Assembly (NCBI GenBank): GCA_027422505.1
Contig: JAPQWV010001581.1
Location: 17,353-81,352, forward strand
Direction: 5' to 3'
Origin: Craterostigma plantagineum
Taxonomy: Eukaryota > Streptophyta > Magnoliopsida > Lamiales > Linderniaceae
DNA: 64,000 nucleotides
The notes under the pieces were generated by a model, which was not told where the DNA came from, made no database searches, and saw nothing but the letters and a program-made list of their open reading frames with translations. Both the position numbers and the translations under genes were made by a program. Below are positions 48,787 through 59,370 of this stretch, one piece after another (position 1 is the stretch's first letter; the number at the start of each line of letters is the position of its first letter).

Positions 48787-49163
48787 GAGAATTTTATGGT
48801 GCTCACCTTATGTGGAGACTTATGTGGGCACCTAGTGATGTGGCACCGATTCGTGCCATTTCAGCGTCCACATCGACATCTATGATTATGTCGTCTCAAT
48901 AAACACCTTCTAGGCGCAATTAATCGACATTTCGGATGCTGATGTAGCATATTGAGTCCTACATAATATTTTACGTATCAATGAAATATATCGCGTCAAT
49001 ATGTCACATCAGCATCCGAAATGTCGATTAATTGCGCCTAGAAGGTGTTTATTGAGACGACATAATCGTAGATGTCGATGAGGGACGTTGAAATGGCACG
49101 AATCGGTGCACATCACTAGGTGCCCACATAAGGTGCTCACATAAGGTGAGCACCATAAAATTC

Positions 49164-49166
<3 letters not shown>
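48787..49166. mobile_element. Long-TIR MITE inserted in a TA tract
   Basis: A 380-bp fold-back. The left arm, from GAGAATTTTATGGTGCTCACC, pairs with the right arm, ending GGTGAGCACCATAAAATTCCTC. Arms of about 165 bp include CGATTAATTGCGCCTAGAAGG and its complement. Only about 50 bases lie in the centre. (TA)n flanks both sides, so the target duplication cannot be read. Superfamily unknown; no coding capacity. Confidence 0.85.
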
Positions 49167-49199
<33 letters not shown>

Positions 49200-49272
49200 T
49201 AATGAGGAATTACCTTGTTGGTAATATTTTACCAGAATCTTTAAAATCTTGTAGCAACTATCAACTATGTGA

Positions 49273-49558
49273 GCCAATGACCCCTTAGCCCTAAAGTTCA
49301 CGTGACTAGGAGGTCATGGGTTTGAACCCTACCTCCACATGTCTTTGGGAAGTCTCCATGGGGGTATATCTCATGACTATCGAAGCTAAGATGGGTTTGA
49401 GACTTGTCCATTTGGCCCCGAGAATTAGTCCTACCACTGGAGTGTGTGTGGCGCAAATAGCCCTCGCCAAGTCTGTAGGGCAGTTAAAAGAGCCCACAGC
49501 TGGCAGGGGCTAGCCCATAGACAGGCTTTGTGGGATACCTCAGGATAAAAAAAACTAG
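49273..49558 (+). mobile_element. tRNA-derived SINE
   Basis: A 286-bp unit with a pol III B-box-like GGGTTTGAACC (about 49318-49328) preceded by an A-box-like TAGCCCTAAAG, and an A-rich 3' end (GGATAAAAAAAACTAG). It is flanked by a perfect 11-bp direct repeat, CAACTATGTGA, at 49262-49272 and 49559-49569. These are the marks of a SINE moved by LINE machinery. Small frames inside are incidental. Confidence 0.78.
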
Positions 49559-49572
49559 CAACTATGTGACTG

Positions 49573-49778
49573 CAGTGGCGGAGCCAGAGCAATCAATAAG
49601 TGGGTCCAGCCTAATTGGACCCCACACCTTATATTTTTATAATTTTTCAATGGGGTCCCTATAGTATAAAATTGTTCAATTTTAGTCCCTCACCAAAAAA
49701 ATTGCACTATATTGCTACTTAAAAAAAATTCCAGTGGGGTCCAAGGACCCCACTGGTCCTCAGGTAGCTCCGCCTATG
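49573..49778. mobile_element. hAT-type MITE
   Basis: A 206-bp element with terminal inverted repeats CAGTGGCGGAGCCA and (right end, complemented) CATAGGCGGAGCTA. It is flanked by TGTGACTG (49565-49572) and TGTGACGG (49779-49786), an 8-bp duplication with one mismatch, as for hAT elements. Internal GGGGTCC/GGACCCC words also pair. Non-coding. Confidence 0.75.
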
Positions 49779-50032
49779 TGTGACGGTATGCAAATACATA
49801 AGATTTGATGTCCACGATTGTGTTATTTTCTACAGAGTATATAAGTTTGTTACGACGGGCGACTGACTTACAATATTTAGAAATATAAAGTCAGCGACTT
49901 TGTGTAATTCGCTCATCATATCATATATTGTGAAACATTTCTTAGTTCAATATTATCATGACAAACATATATCGCGGAACATAATTATTGATGTGGCGGT
50001 ATTTTGCAAAGGAATTCATCTGCTGATAAACC

Positions 50033-50400
50033 GGTTGAGATCACATATTCTACTCTTTGTATTCCACTCCGTATTCCAACGAACGAAAATCGTTACACCT
50101 CCCCCCTCTAAGTGTTAAAAGACCCGTAAACATCATTACACGTATGAATTTCATTACAACAAGTGTTTAAAACAAAAAAAACTCATTATTGCATATTTTT
50201 CTATTTAATATATAATACTGATTTTCTACACCATATTAGAAAAATACGTAATAATGAGTTTTTTTAAACACTTGTTGTAATGAAATTCATAGGTGTAATG
50301 ATGTTTAAGGGTGTTTTAAACACTTGACGGGGGGAGGTGTAACGATTTTCGTTCGTTGGAAGAAGTGGAATACAAAGAGTGGAATATGTGATCTCAACCA
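50033..50400. mobile_element. Large fold-back MITE
   Basis: A 368-bp near-perfect inverted repeat starting GGTTGAGATCACATATTC and ending with its complement GAATATGTGATCTCAACC. Arms include CGAACGAAAATCGTTACACC and CATTACAACAAGTGTTTAAA with complements. The loop is only about 60 bases. No clear target duplication, so the superfamily is unassigned. Confidence 0.82.
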
Positions 50401-50485
50401 TTTACCCGCGTTGTAAGAAAGTGAAACTTGGTAATTTATTGATTGGCAAGGTTAGTGAATATGCAATTAAAAATGAGTTAATTAT

Positions 50486-50896
50486 GATTCAGGCCCTAAT
50501 GAAGTTTTAAAATCGAGTCAGGCTCTGTCAGAGAAAGCAATTAGTTTTAAGGACCCGATTTCTGCATACCACTTTATTGCTCAGCAGTACCAATTCTTTG
50601 TTCTGGAGTACCACTAGTTTGTTATGCAGTACCACTTAATTGTTATGCAGTACCACTTCGTTTGTTCTGCAATACCACTTCATTGTTACCGCAGAAAAAT
50701 GAAGAGGTACTGCAGAACAACGAAGTGGTACTGCAGAACAATTAAGTAGTACTGCATAACAAAAAAGTGGTACTGCAGAACAAAGAAGTGGTACTGAAGA
50801 ACAATGAAGTGGTATGCAGAAAATCGGGTTATTAAAACAAATTGTTTTTTCTGACAGGGTCCAATCCTATTTTTAAACTTGTCTGAGGCCTGAATT
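50486..50896. mobile_element. Fold-back element built of 21-bp repeats, copy 1
   Basis: The outer inverted repeats (ATTCAGGCC... and ...GGCCTGAAT) enclose TCTGTCAGA-type and GGACCCGATTT stretches. Inside, the left arm has about six 21-22-bp units of the type GTACCACTTCATTGTTCTGCA, and the right arm has about six complementary units. The two sets meet near 50690. A second copy of the family lies at 54436-55620. There is no coding capacity. Weak outward similarity of the flanks suggests the ends may reach 50463 and 50922. Confidence 0.8.
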
Positions 50897-51556
50897 GAAA
50901 AAGCCCATTAAAAATTGTTTTGCTTTATTATTGCAATTTTCCTTTCCTGGTTGTCTCTCGTCATCACATCATGTTTTAAACTGCACTAATATTAATTATT
51001 CAGAAGGTTGATTAGTGAGTGTTTAAAGTAGAAGAGATTCGTGTGTTTACACATTTTTCCGACACAGTTAGGTAAGATGATTTTACGATTTACTTTACCT
51101 TAAAAAAACGATCAGAGACCCAATAAATCAAACCGATAAAGTAGTGGTCTTTTTCTTGTTATCAAATATAAGTATTTTTAGCACGCCCTAAGTGCGTGCA
51201 ATAAAATAAATTGATTACGATTGAGTAGTTTTATAAGTAATATACTAAAAATAGAAGTTGGTAGTTATTATGAGGTTACGGAAGTGCATGGTTTAATAAG
51301 TTTTTTATTTTTTTAAAATAAATAATGTAGAAAATATATGATTGGTTAATTGAGACATACCAAAATGACAGTTTTTATCCATCATAAACTCAAAAGAGTA
51401 TAGATATTCAAAATTAATATAACTAACCCAATTTACATTTTTTTTTCTTTCTATAACTATAATAATCTCAGTCCCAATCCAACTATTTAAAAGATAAAGA
51501 ACAGTTTTCTTTAACAACAATCAAAATTTTATGGTTTTTAAAGCAAGTAAATCATA
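50897..51556. other. AT-rich intergenic sequence
   Basis: No coding frame, terminal repeat or known element recognised between the fold-back and the Stowaway MITE. The 71-residue frame at 51305-51520 is low-complexity and not supported. Confidence 0.45.
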
Positions 51557-51791
51557 CTCCCTCCGTCCCAAACCATTTTATACATTTTACTAAATCGGGC
51601 ATCCCACATCTTTTGTACATTTTCTTATTTAGCAAAAAACCTATCACAAACAACCATTATAATAATATTACATATTCTTAAAAGACGTGTTAAAATATAC
51701 ATTTTTTACCTTTTAATTGTACTTATATTAAAATATTAGTTTCTTATTCCGACTAACTCCCAAATGTCCAAAAACATTCTGGACGGGGGAC
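51557..51791. mobile_element. Stowaway (Tc1/mariner) MITE
   Basis: Begins CTCCCTCCGTCCCAAA, the standard Stowaway terminus, and ends with a degenerate complement, GGACGGGGGAC. TA dinucleotides flank both ends (51555-51556, 51792-51793). 235 bp, AT-rich, non-coding. It lies about 350 bp upstream of the bHLH start. Confidence 0.82.
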
Positions 51792-51870
51792 TACATAATA
51801 TGATGCAATATTCCAACTGTACCTTTCCTCTATTTATAATATTGTGTGTGCTCGTCTTTCTATACACACA

Positions 51871-51874
<4 letters not shown>

Positions 51875-51915
<41 letters not shown>
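51875..51915. repeat. (TA)n microsatellite upstream of the bHLH gene
   Basis: About 20 TA units, 230 bases before the bHLH ATG; it lies in the likely promoter or 5' UTR. Confidence 0.9.
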
Positions 51916-51919
<4 letters not shown>

Positions 51920-52145
51920 TTAGGGTTCTTTCCCTGGTCGTCGTCCTACTCCTCCCACCTCAGAAGCTCTCTATTACTTCTCAAACGCTAAAATCTTCAG
52001 ATATTCTTCGCTTTATGGTGTTTAAGTATTTCGATCTTCTGTTTTAATTCATCGAAAACACACACACAAAGTCTTCAACACAAAACTCAGTCTACGTTTT
52101 TCTGGGTTTCATCACCATTTCAATAAGTATTCAGCAGCGATAACC

Positions 52146-53152
52146 ATGTTTTCTACAAAGAGTGATGATCTCCTTTGCTCTTCCATGAGCCCTATGACAG
52201 TATCTTTGACGATCTGCTCAGAGATTGTCAAAATAATAATTCTGAGTGTAACAACGAAAGAGATGAAGCTCCTAATTCAGACAAGGTTATTAGCAAGAAG
52301 AGGCAAAGGAAACAACCTTTTTCTGGTTCATCTAAAGAAGAAGAAGCAGCAGCAAAAGCCAAGTTTGAGGATGGCAGCAATGATATTAAAAATAATGTGT
52401 CCAAGAAAGTTGTTCACAGAGAAATTGAGAGGCAAAGAAGGCAAGAAATGGCTTCACTGTATGCTTCCCTCAGATCCTTCTTCCTCTCGAGTATATCAAG
52501 GTATACATACATATACCCAAAAGTGGTAAAATAAATAATAAATTGCTTCCATTTTTATTTCTTGCTGTAGATTATTAATCGATTTCCTCGCAACTTTATA
52601 CTGAATTGATTTTCAAACTGTAGGGCAAGCGTTCGATATCTGACCACATGCACCAGGCGGTGAGTTACATAAAAGATATGCAGAAGAAAATCCAAGAAAT
52701 GCAAAAGAGGAGAGAAACGTTATCGAAGAGATCTTCCATTGAAAGATCTTCGTCGGGTTTATTAGGTATGTTTTAACCGAGGAGAAAGAGATTCAGCCAT
52801 TATTACTGTGAAGGTGAACCCTGCCTGATTGGTCTTGAGATTATTATCTTAGTAATTATGAGATGTAAGAACAGCAATGAATTCTTCCCTCTCTCGAAAG
52901 TGTTTGTTGAGTTAGTCCAAAGAAGGCTCAACGTCGTGAGCTGCGACTCTATGAGATTCAATGATCACAAGTTCGTCCACAAAATTGAGATTGAGGTTAG
53001 CACAATAATTTATGTATGTATATATATATGCTAATGAATTCGATAGGTTCTCGACATATAGTGTCTGATGTTTGTTGCAGGCTGATGAACTCATGCGTAA
53101 TATGGACCCATCTGAGCTTCAAGACAAGTTGAATGATGTGATGAATGAATAA
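52146..53152 (+). pseudogene. bHLH transcription factor gene, frameshifted
   Basis: A bHLH gene of the plant group with short proteins like Arabidopsis bHLH36/118/120/125. Exon 1 (52146-52500) starts MFSTKSDDLL, shifts frame near 52175 to FHEPYDSIFDDLLRDCQ, and holds the basic region HREIERQRRQEMASLYASLRS. It shifts again near 52476 to reach PLEYIK. Exon 2 starts at 52624 with GKRSISDHMHQAVSYIKDMQKKIQEMQ (helix 2). A further shift near 52768 leads to an ACT-like C-terminal region (CLIGLEIIILV, FPLSKVFVELVQRRLNVVSCDS), donor at 52996. The last exon is 53081-53152, ending at TAA. The DNA-binding residues are present. Three frame breaks would kill it, unless they are sequencing errors. Confidence 0.82.
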
Positions 53153-53440
53153 TAATCGAGATTATTGTTACTCCAATGTTCATATATTGGATTGGATTGA
53201 TGTAATATACGAAATGTGTGCGCTTAAAAATACTATAATTACGGCAAGAGTATATTATTGCAATAGATGGTCATTGCGCCCAAACTAAAGATGTTCTAAA
53301 TGAGAGGAATGTCTATGGATTCAAATGCCTTCTCATGGATTCATTCATAGAATCCCCACCCCTTATAGTTTTTAGTATGTAAGCTGTTTTTAACTTTTAA
53401 GAGTAAAGAGCTTAGCTGTGACAAAGGACAGAAAAAAGAT

Positions 53441-54160
53441 GGGTCCTACTATTCACACCCCCTGTATACCTCTTTTTTACACCCTTGTTGAGAAATACAT
53501 GATATTTGTAAAAGTAATTTTATCTAACCACATGAATTCAACAATAAATAATTTACAATTTATTTTTATATCATAAACAATATTACTTAAGCTATTATAT
53601 CAAATTCACATCTATATGAATTAATTCCGTTATATATCTTATATTAATTGTTGAACTTAACTTTAAAGATATTAATATTTTAAATTTATCGATCTTAATA
53701 TTGTAATTTATTGTAAGAAAAACATCAATACAAAATAAATACTCTTATCAAATACTGTATACATATAAACAGAGATAAATAATTGTCGAACAGATAATTT
53801 TTACAAAGTATTACACGATAGGAAAAATTGTATTATCGACAAAAAAAATAAATTTTATTACTACATTATTTAGGGTAAATACAATTCAACTTTGTTACAC
53901 TTTTTCAATATTAAATAGCACACTAATAAATTTCAAAATTAATTTGACCTCATCACTAAAATTATACAATCCCCGCGTCCATATTAGGAAATACAATCAT
54001 GTCACCACACAGATGAAGCAACCATGGCCTAAGTATACTTTTATTGCAGTATTTAATGGTTGATTCTATTTCCTTAATAATAATTCTATTTACCTTATCT
54101 ATTGTAGTATTTAATAAGGGGGTGTAAATAGAAAATAAGGGGGTGCCAATAGAATTACCC
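53441..54160. mobile_element. Non-autonomous Mutator-type element
   Basis: A 720-bp element flanked by a perfect 9-bp direct repeat AAAAAAGAT (53432-53440 and 54161-54169), the length made by Mutator-like transposases. The ends are inverted: left GGGTCCTACTATTCACACCCCC, right (complemented) GGGTAATTCTATTGGCACCCCC, continuing with TTTACACCC. The interior is AT-rich and non-coding. It sits about 290 bp past the bHLH stop. Confidence 0.8.
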
Positions 54161-54435
54161 AAAAAAGATTAGGGTTTAAATTGTCAACGTGCTTATATTT
54201 GACTCAAATGTATGCATGCATAATAAACTATGCTATACTCAATAACTCTTCTTTTGTTTTTTAAACTGACTTTGGAGAAATGACAATTTTTCTATCTGAA
54301 CAAATTTAATTACAGTGCATAGGTGCGTGGAGTTCGGTCGGTTCCTTACCATGTGTATTAGTGACCAACTATAAAAAGCTTACTTTGTGTAGCTACACAC
54401 ATATTTTATAGTCACTATAAAAAGCTTACTTTCTG

Positions 54436-55620
54436 AAACTCAATTTGCCGTATTTTGGGGCATTTTCGTTTCAGGTCTCATGTTAAGTTTCATTTAGCTT
54501 TTAGGATCCAGTCAGAAATTTAATAGTTTTAAGGAACTGATTTACGCAGAAACAATTTATTGTTCTGCAATACCACTTCATTGTTCTTTAGTACCACTTC
54601 ATGAATCTACAGTACCACTAGTTCTGGAGTACCACTTCACTGTTCTGTAGTACAACTTCATTGTTTTTTAGTACCACTTCAACATGCTGGAATAACAGAA
54701 AATGATCATTTGATACCAGTTCATATACACTGCGTAACAGCTGCGTACTTTTAGGCAGTTTTTTAAAAAGCGGTTTGTCGCGCGCTTCAAGGCGCGTTTT
54801 AGCGCAAGAGTTCTCTACAACGCTAAGACGCGTTAAAAAAAAGCGTATGAAAATTACTATATTATTATTACGTGGAAGAGGGGAAGAGAAATGTGATTGG
54901 CACGTACGGTAGCGAAAGACGTCTGACACAAGTGGACATATATTATTTGTTTTTCATTTTTTAAACTTATTATTACCTTCACAAAATCATCCAAAATCGA
55001 TATTTAATGTAACTTGCGTGATAAAAATAAATTAATTTATCTAATTTATTCTTTGTTTAGCAACGATCATAATGACATGCATATCGTATATTTTTTATAT
55101 CAATATAATTTTTGATAATTATAAGAATCATTTTAATAGAATTATTTTAGTTGGACTAATAGTAAATTGAAACAAAAGATTTCAAGCGATATGAGTCCCT
55201 ATTTTATTGTTTGGGATTCTATAAACTTTTTAATATGATATTCATATATATTTGAATTTTAGATTTTAATCAATCATTTGTACCTTAGTTTTTATTGCAT
55301 TGGTTTATATTTATTATATATTATATTATAATGACATAAAAAGTGACCATATTTATATTTATTATATATTATATATAATTATTGTATTATATCTAGCTTA
55401 TCGAAATACCCACGCAATCGCTACGCTATTTACGCTACGCGCTACCGACACTAAAACACGACACACTACGCTTTGCACTTTTTAAAACATTGTGTTAGGT
55501 CATTATCTCTAAATTTATCAAAATGGGTCCTTTAAACTATTTTTTTCCGATAAGGGCCTGAACACTAAATTAAAAACCCTGATTGGGGCTTTAAATCAAT
55601 TTGCCGTATTTTATAATTAA
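54436..55620. mobile_element. 21-bp-repeat fold-back family, copy 2, interrupted
   Basis: The left arm (about 54470-54700) has TTTCAGGTCTC, GTCAGAAATTTAATAGTTTTAAGGAACTG and six or so GTACCACTTCATTGTTCT units, matching copy 1. The right end (about 55500-55575) is the complement of the same outer repeat, with GGTCCTTTAAACTA and GGGCCTGAAC. The right-arm 21-bp units are missing; a separate element (54756-55492) lies between. Limits are approximate. Confidence 0.6.
54756..55492. mobile_element. Possible hAT-like element nested in the fold-back
   Basis: Both ends share an inverted repeat, left CAGTTTTTTAAAAAGCG and right (complemented) CAATGTTTTAAAAAGTGC. Both subterminal regions are unusually rich in GCGC/CGCTACG words for this AT-rich stretch. 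Flanks TTTTAGGC and TGTTAGGT might be a decayed 8-bp duplication. No transposase seen. Tentative. Confidence 0.42.
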
Positions 55621-56622
55621 CGCAAAGGTGTTTAACAGTACAGAATCGCAGGAGAGATCATGCGAGAAGCGAATATATTATAATTTATTGTTTTTACGTA
55701 CGATGACATAAATAATTTATTATTTTTACGTACCATAAGATAAATATTGATTATGCAACTTGCAAGATATGTTAGTTTAATCAATTATACAATATGTAAT
55801 GTAAGCATATATTATATGAAAGTTTCTTTGAAAGTGAAGTATTTGTGGGAGAGAAGTTTCCTCATAAGTAGAAACCTACGGTCAACAAACCTATCACATA
55901 TATACGTAGTAAAAACAAAGTCAATTAAAAGGGAGAAAGAGATTAAAAATATCGAATCTCAAGATTATGCTGGATAAAACATCTATCATCAATAACATCT
56001 CTCTTAATAATCGACTTGCTACATGATCTCCAGCTGTAATCTTTAGTCAACAATCACGGTAAATTAATTCATTAATAAACAATGAGATAGAGCATCGTCA
56101 GTCTTGAAATGATTGTAATTAATTGAAAACTGTAATAATCCTTTCCCAGTAACATTTTTTGAAGATTATGTTGCAAACTTATGATGAAAATCTCGCTGAC
56201 CGACTCACAAATGGTTAGTTATTTTCTTTGATGGGCTCTAATTAAATCCTCAACTATTCGCCCCTTTTGGATGGATCAAACCATTTAACACACAAACACA
56301 CACACAAATAATTATGTTAGATGGACAACCAAGATTGAAAAACTATATTCTTGGGTCAAAATTAACATTTCTTCAAGTAGTTGATCATGGAAAATAATCA
56401 AAGACAAACCCTTGTCCTCATTCATTGGAGATATATTCCATCTTTTTCGTCTAAACATTCCTATATTATGCATACGAAATTGCCCAAACACTGCTGTACT
56501 GTAAAAACAACCCTTGCCCTCAATATTTACATCTTTCTTTAGCCCTAAGAAGTGAGTATTACTACCATTGGAAAGATTATACATACCACTCTATTACATG
56601 AAAATACACCCATGATCTTTAC
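55621..56622. other. AT-rich intergenic sequence and GA20ox 3' flank
   Basis: No supported gene. The part next to 56622 would be the 3' UTR of the minus-strand GA20ox exon. The 90-residue minus frame at 56312-56584 matches no family I know. Confidence 0.45.
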
Positions 56623-56890
56623 TTACGCTTTGTCTTCATGCTTTCCCTCGAAGATCCACTTCGAAAAAAACACGAGAGTGTTCATATCAGCCCTGTAATG
56701 CTTCTGCGTAAACTCGAGCAACCTTCGCCAAGTAAAGTCGGGACAAAGTCTAGGGTTTTCGCAGTCCACCAAACAGTTCGGCGGGCAGACACCCCTATCC
56801 TTCTTAGGACATAGAAAAAAGGCGAGCGATTTCCTCACAACCTTATCGTTCACCACCGCCCTATGCAAACAGCTCTTGTAAATCCCATTC
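56623..56890 (-). pseudogene. GA20ox: Gibberellin 20-oxidase, last exon only
   Basis: The minus strand encodes the C-terminal end of a 2-oxoglutarate/Fe(II) dioxygenase: [53 protein letters not shown]. The HRAVVN stretch holds the distal iron-binding His and is followed by the AFFLCP and [13 protein letters not shown] blocks of GA20ox enzymes, which make the precursors of active gibberellins. The reading starts where the usual third exon starts (ALTNG). No good acceptor AG is visible just upstream, and only about 100 bases later the LTR of element D begins. The first two exons are not in the window. It is a remnant or the end of a gene split by element D. Confidence 0.8.
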
Positions 56891-56986
56891 GTTAAGGCGT
56901 ATCGTAGAAGAACAAGATTCGATATTACATATCATATCATGTAATAATACTAAATTTTGTAGGGTTGTGGTAATTGAAGATATAAA

Positions 56987-58671
56987 TGTGCCTAAGAGGG
57001 GGGTGGGTGAATTAGGCCTATAGAAATTTGCTTCTTTTCACAAATTCTAAGTGTAGTGACTTGGATATGCCTATCGATGCTTGTGACGTGTATGCCTGAT
57101 ATATCCTAGTTCGTCGGATGTGTTTCGGGTCTGTCTCATTGTGATAAAGAAATAACTGAAAAGTAAATGCGAGACAAGATTTTATAGTAGAGGTATATCC
57201 CCAACTGGGATTTACTCCTCTCCTTGGGGTTTGCTCCCCAAGAGTTTAACACAGTCACTATAATGCACCGTGGGTGGATACAAAACTGATTGGTTAGCCC
57301 AATACACAACCGAAACAAGTCGAACACTAGCCACTACTAGGTTACCACACGCCGAGTTTCGTTCCTCGGAATCTCCTTGATCCGACAGACACAGCTCGCT
57401 ACCGAAGGGCCCCGGAACTCGTCCTTCCCTTCACGTGTGCGTAAACGTCGACCTTGCCTCCTTGGTATTGCTCACGTCCGAAGACCACACGTCCGAAGAC
57501 AGAATATATGGAGGGGATGATGGAATAACCGGATAAATCACTCGCTCAGTGATGGATATGCAGGTTAACGCTCAGTAAGGCAGAAAGCTATCGCAAGTGA
57601 ATGGCTCAGGAATCTCTTAGTGTCTTTCCGCTCAAATATCTCTCGTAGGCTTATGTTCGCAAATTCTAAGTGCCTTGAAATTATGAAGTGTAGCTCATAT
57701 ATAAACCTTTTCAATCAACACTTCACATGGAAAAATCATATCATATAATAATCACCAAATCAAGCATAGTTTCCATGTAATTTTCGAGTCAATCATACCA
57801 TATAAATCATGAGCTTAATAAATCATCATAACGGTCATATAGCTCATTTACGCATGATATATTCCATATAAAGACTCAATTTCGTTCTCATGCATATTCA
57901 ATCACTTCGCATATATTTACCATGTCAGGACTTCCATAAGTGATTCCCTGCTATCTGTTTCTAGTGTAAATTAATGCAGATTAACTTTCCAAATATGGCA
58001 CACAAGATAGCATCATATCAGCACGTCTTCCATGTACAGCTCATAGTATTAGATCAATATAATTACCATGTTTAGCACGCAAATCAGATCAGAGCATACT
58101 TAATTCGCTTTATCATATCATGGCAGGACTTTCCTTATTTCATAGATCACATTCGTTTATAGCCTATACCACATAATAGCACCTTATCCCAAAGTCAATC
58201 TAATCAAATCTTCCCTAAATATAATATCCAATCAGCATAAGGAAAGATATCAATTTAATATCTCACATTAAATCAGTGGAGAGCATGCACATAATCGTAG
58301 ATGTGATTTTCGTCAGGAATAAACATGTATCAATGGATATATCACTTTCCATATATAAACAGCATATTTTCCTTTTATAACTCAGTAGGATATCTCATGC
58401 ATTATTTTCATACATAGCACAGTACGATATATCCTATCACATGGGCTGTCTATAACATGCGATCACATGGTCTCATCAACCAATCACAAAATCATATGCG
58501 AATCAAATATTCAACACTTAAATCAATTTTTAGCTCATAATCAATGCATGTTCGTTATCATGAACTTAGACGTTATATTATCACAAATCGAATGCTTAAT
58601 TTATAGACCTAACGTCGTTACAATTACATCGTTCATCAAAACCACTACCCGCCTTGCCAAAAAGGTCAACA
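56987..58671 (-). repeat. Element D 3' LTR
   Basis: A 1685-bp LTR. On the minus strand it starts TGTTGACCTTTTTGG right after the purine tract and ends CTTAGGCACA. The + strand left end reads TGTGCCTAAGAGGGGGG. No reading frame of note. The partner LTR is outside the window, so neither age nor target duplication can be read. Confidence 0.82.
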
Positions 58672-59370
58672 TTCTCCCCCTTTTTGATGATGACATGTAA
58701 TTGATGCAGCACGTAAGCATGTAAGCATATTCAATTTCGCAAGTCCTAGTGCATATGTCTAAGTGTTCCATAATTGCAAAACAGAGCATATGATATTTCC
58801 TAATCACATATGATACATATTTGCTCCCCCGCCTAAGTGCAGTTATCTATATGACATGCAAAGATATATCATAATTTTGCCCCCCTGTCTAAGTGCGGAT
58901 ATATCCTGTCATTTTCTATGTTATATCCTAAGTGTAAATTTTTGAAATTACCCGTGAGTGTGCTCCCCCTGCCTAGTGCGCGTTTTCCAAGCATGATTCA
59001 AGCAATCACATAATCATCGCAGCAGGCACTTAGCACTTATCAAAAAATCTCACACAAGTCAATTTGCATAGTTAAGTATCAGTGTCTCACTATAATGGAG
59101 CATAAGATCAGATAACGCAGTGTAAGATCAACACATATATATCCAGAGATCAGAGCAAAATATTAAGCATTGGAGATATATCATATCAGCAAAATATTAT
59201 ATAGATTAGGTTCAACGAGCTTCCTTACACACCAAAATACTAGACGCTCAACGCCTAAACTTACCTTACTACTCCCCTTCATTATCAAAAAGGCGGGAGG
59301 GACACCTAAAAACGGAACTTACTGAATATCCTAAAAGCAGCTAAGAGCAGAACTGAGCATGAGAGGCAGC
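58672..59370 (-). other. Element D polypurine tract and 3' untranslated spacer
   Basis: AAAAAGGGGGAGAA (minus, 58685-58672) directly abuts the LTR and primes plus-strand synthesis. The remaining 680 bases up to the extra ORF stop contain repeated CTCCCCC-CCTAAGTGC words (about 58825, 58880, 58963) but no gene. Confidence 0.7.

Noticed and set aside
49306..49513. Two overlapping 63-65 residue frames on opposite strands
   Set aside because: They lie wholly inside the SINE and have no protein character.
50550..50830. 21-bp repeats as a CRISPR or ordinary minisatellite
   Set aside because: Units are contiguous without spacers and invert at the centre, so the structure is a fold-back, not an array with unique spacers.
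56312..56584. A 90-residue minus-strand frame next to the GA20ox exon
   Set aside because: No family pattern, AT-rich, lies where the 3' UTR is expected.
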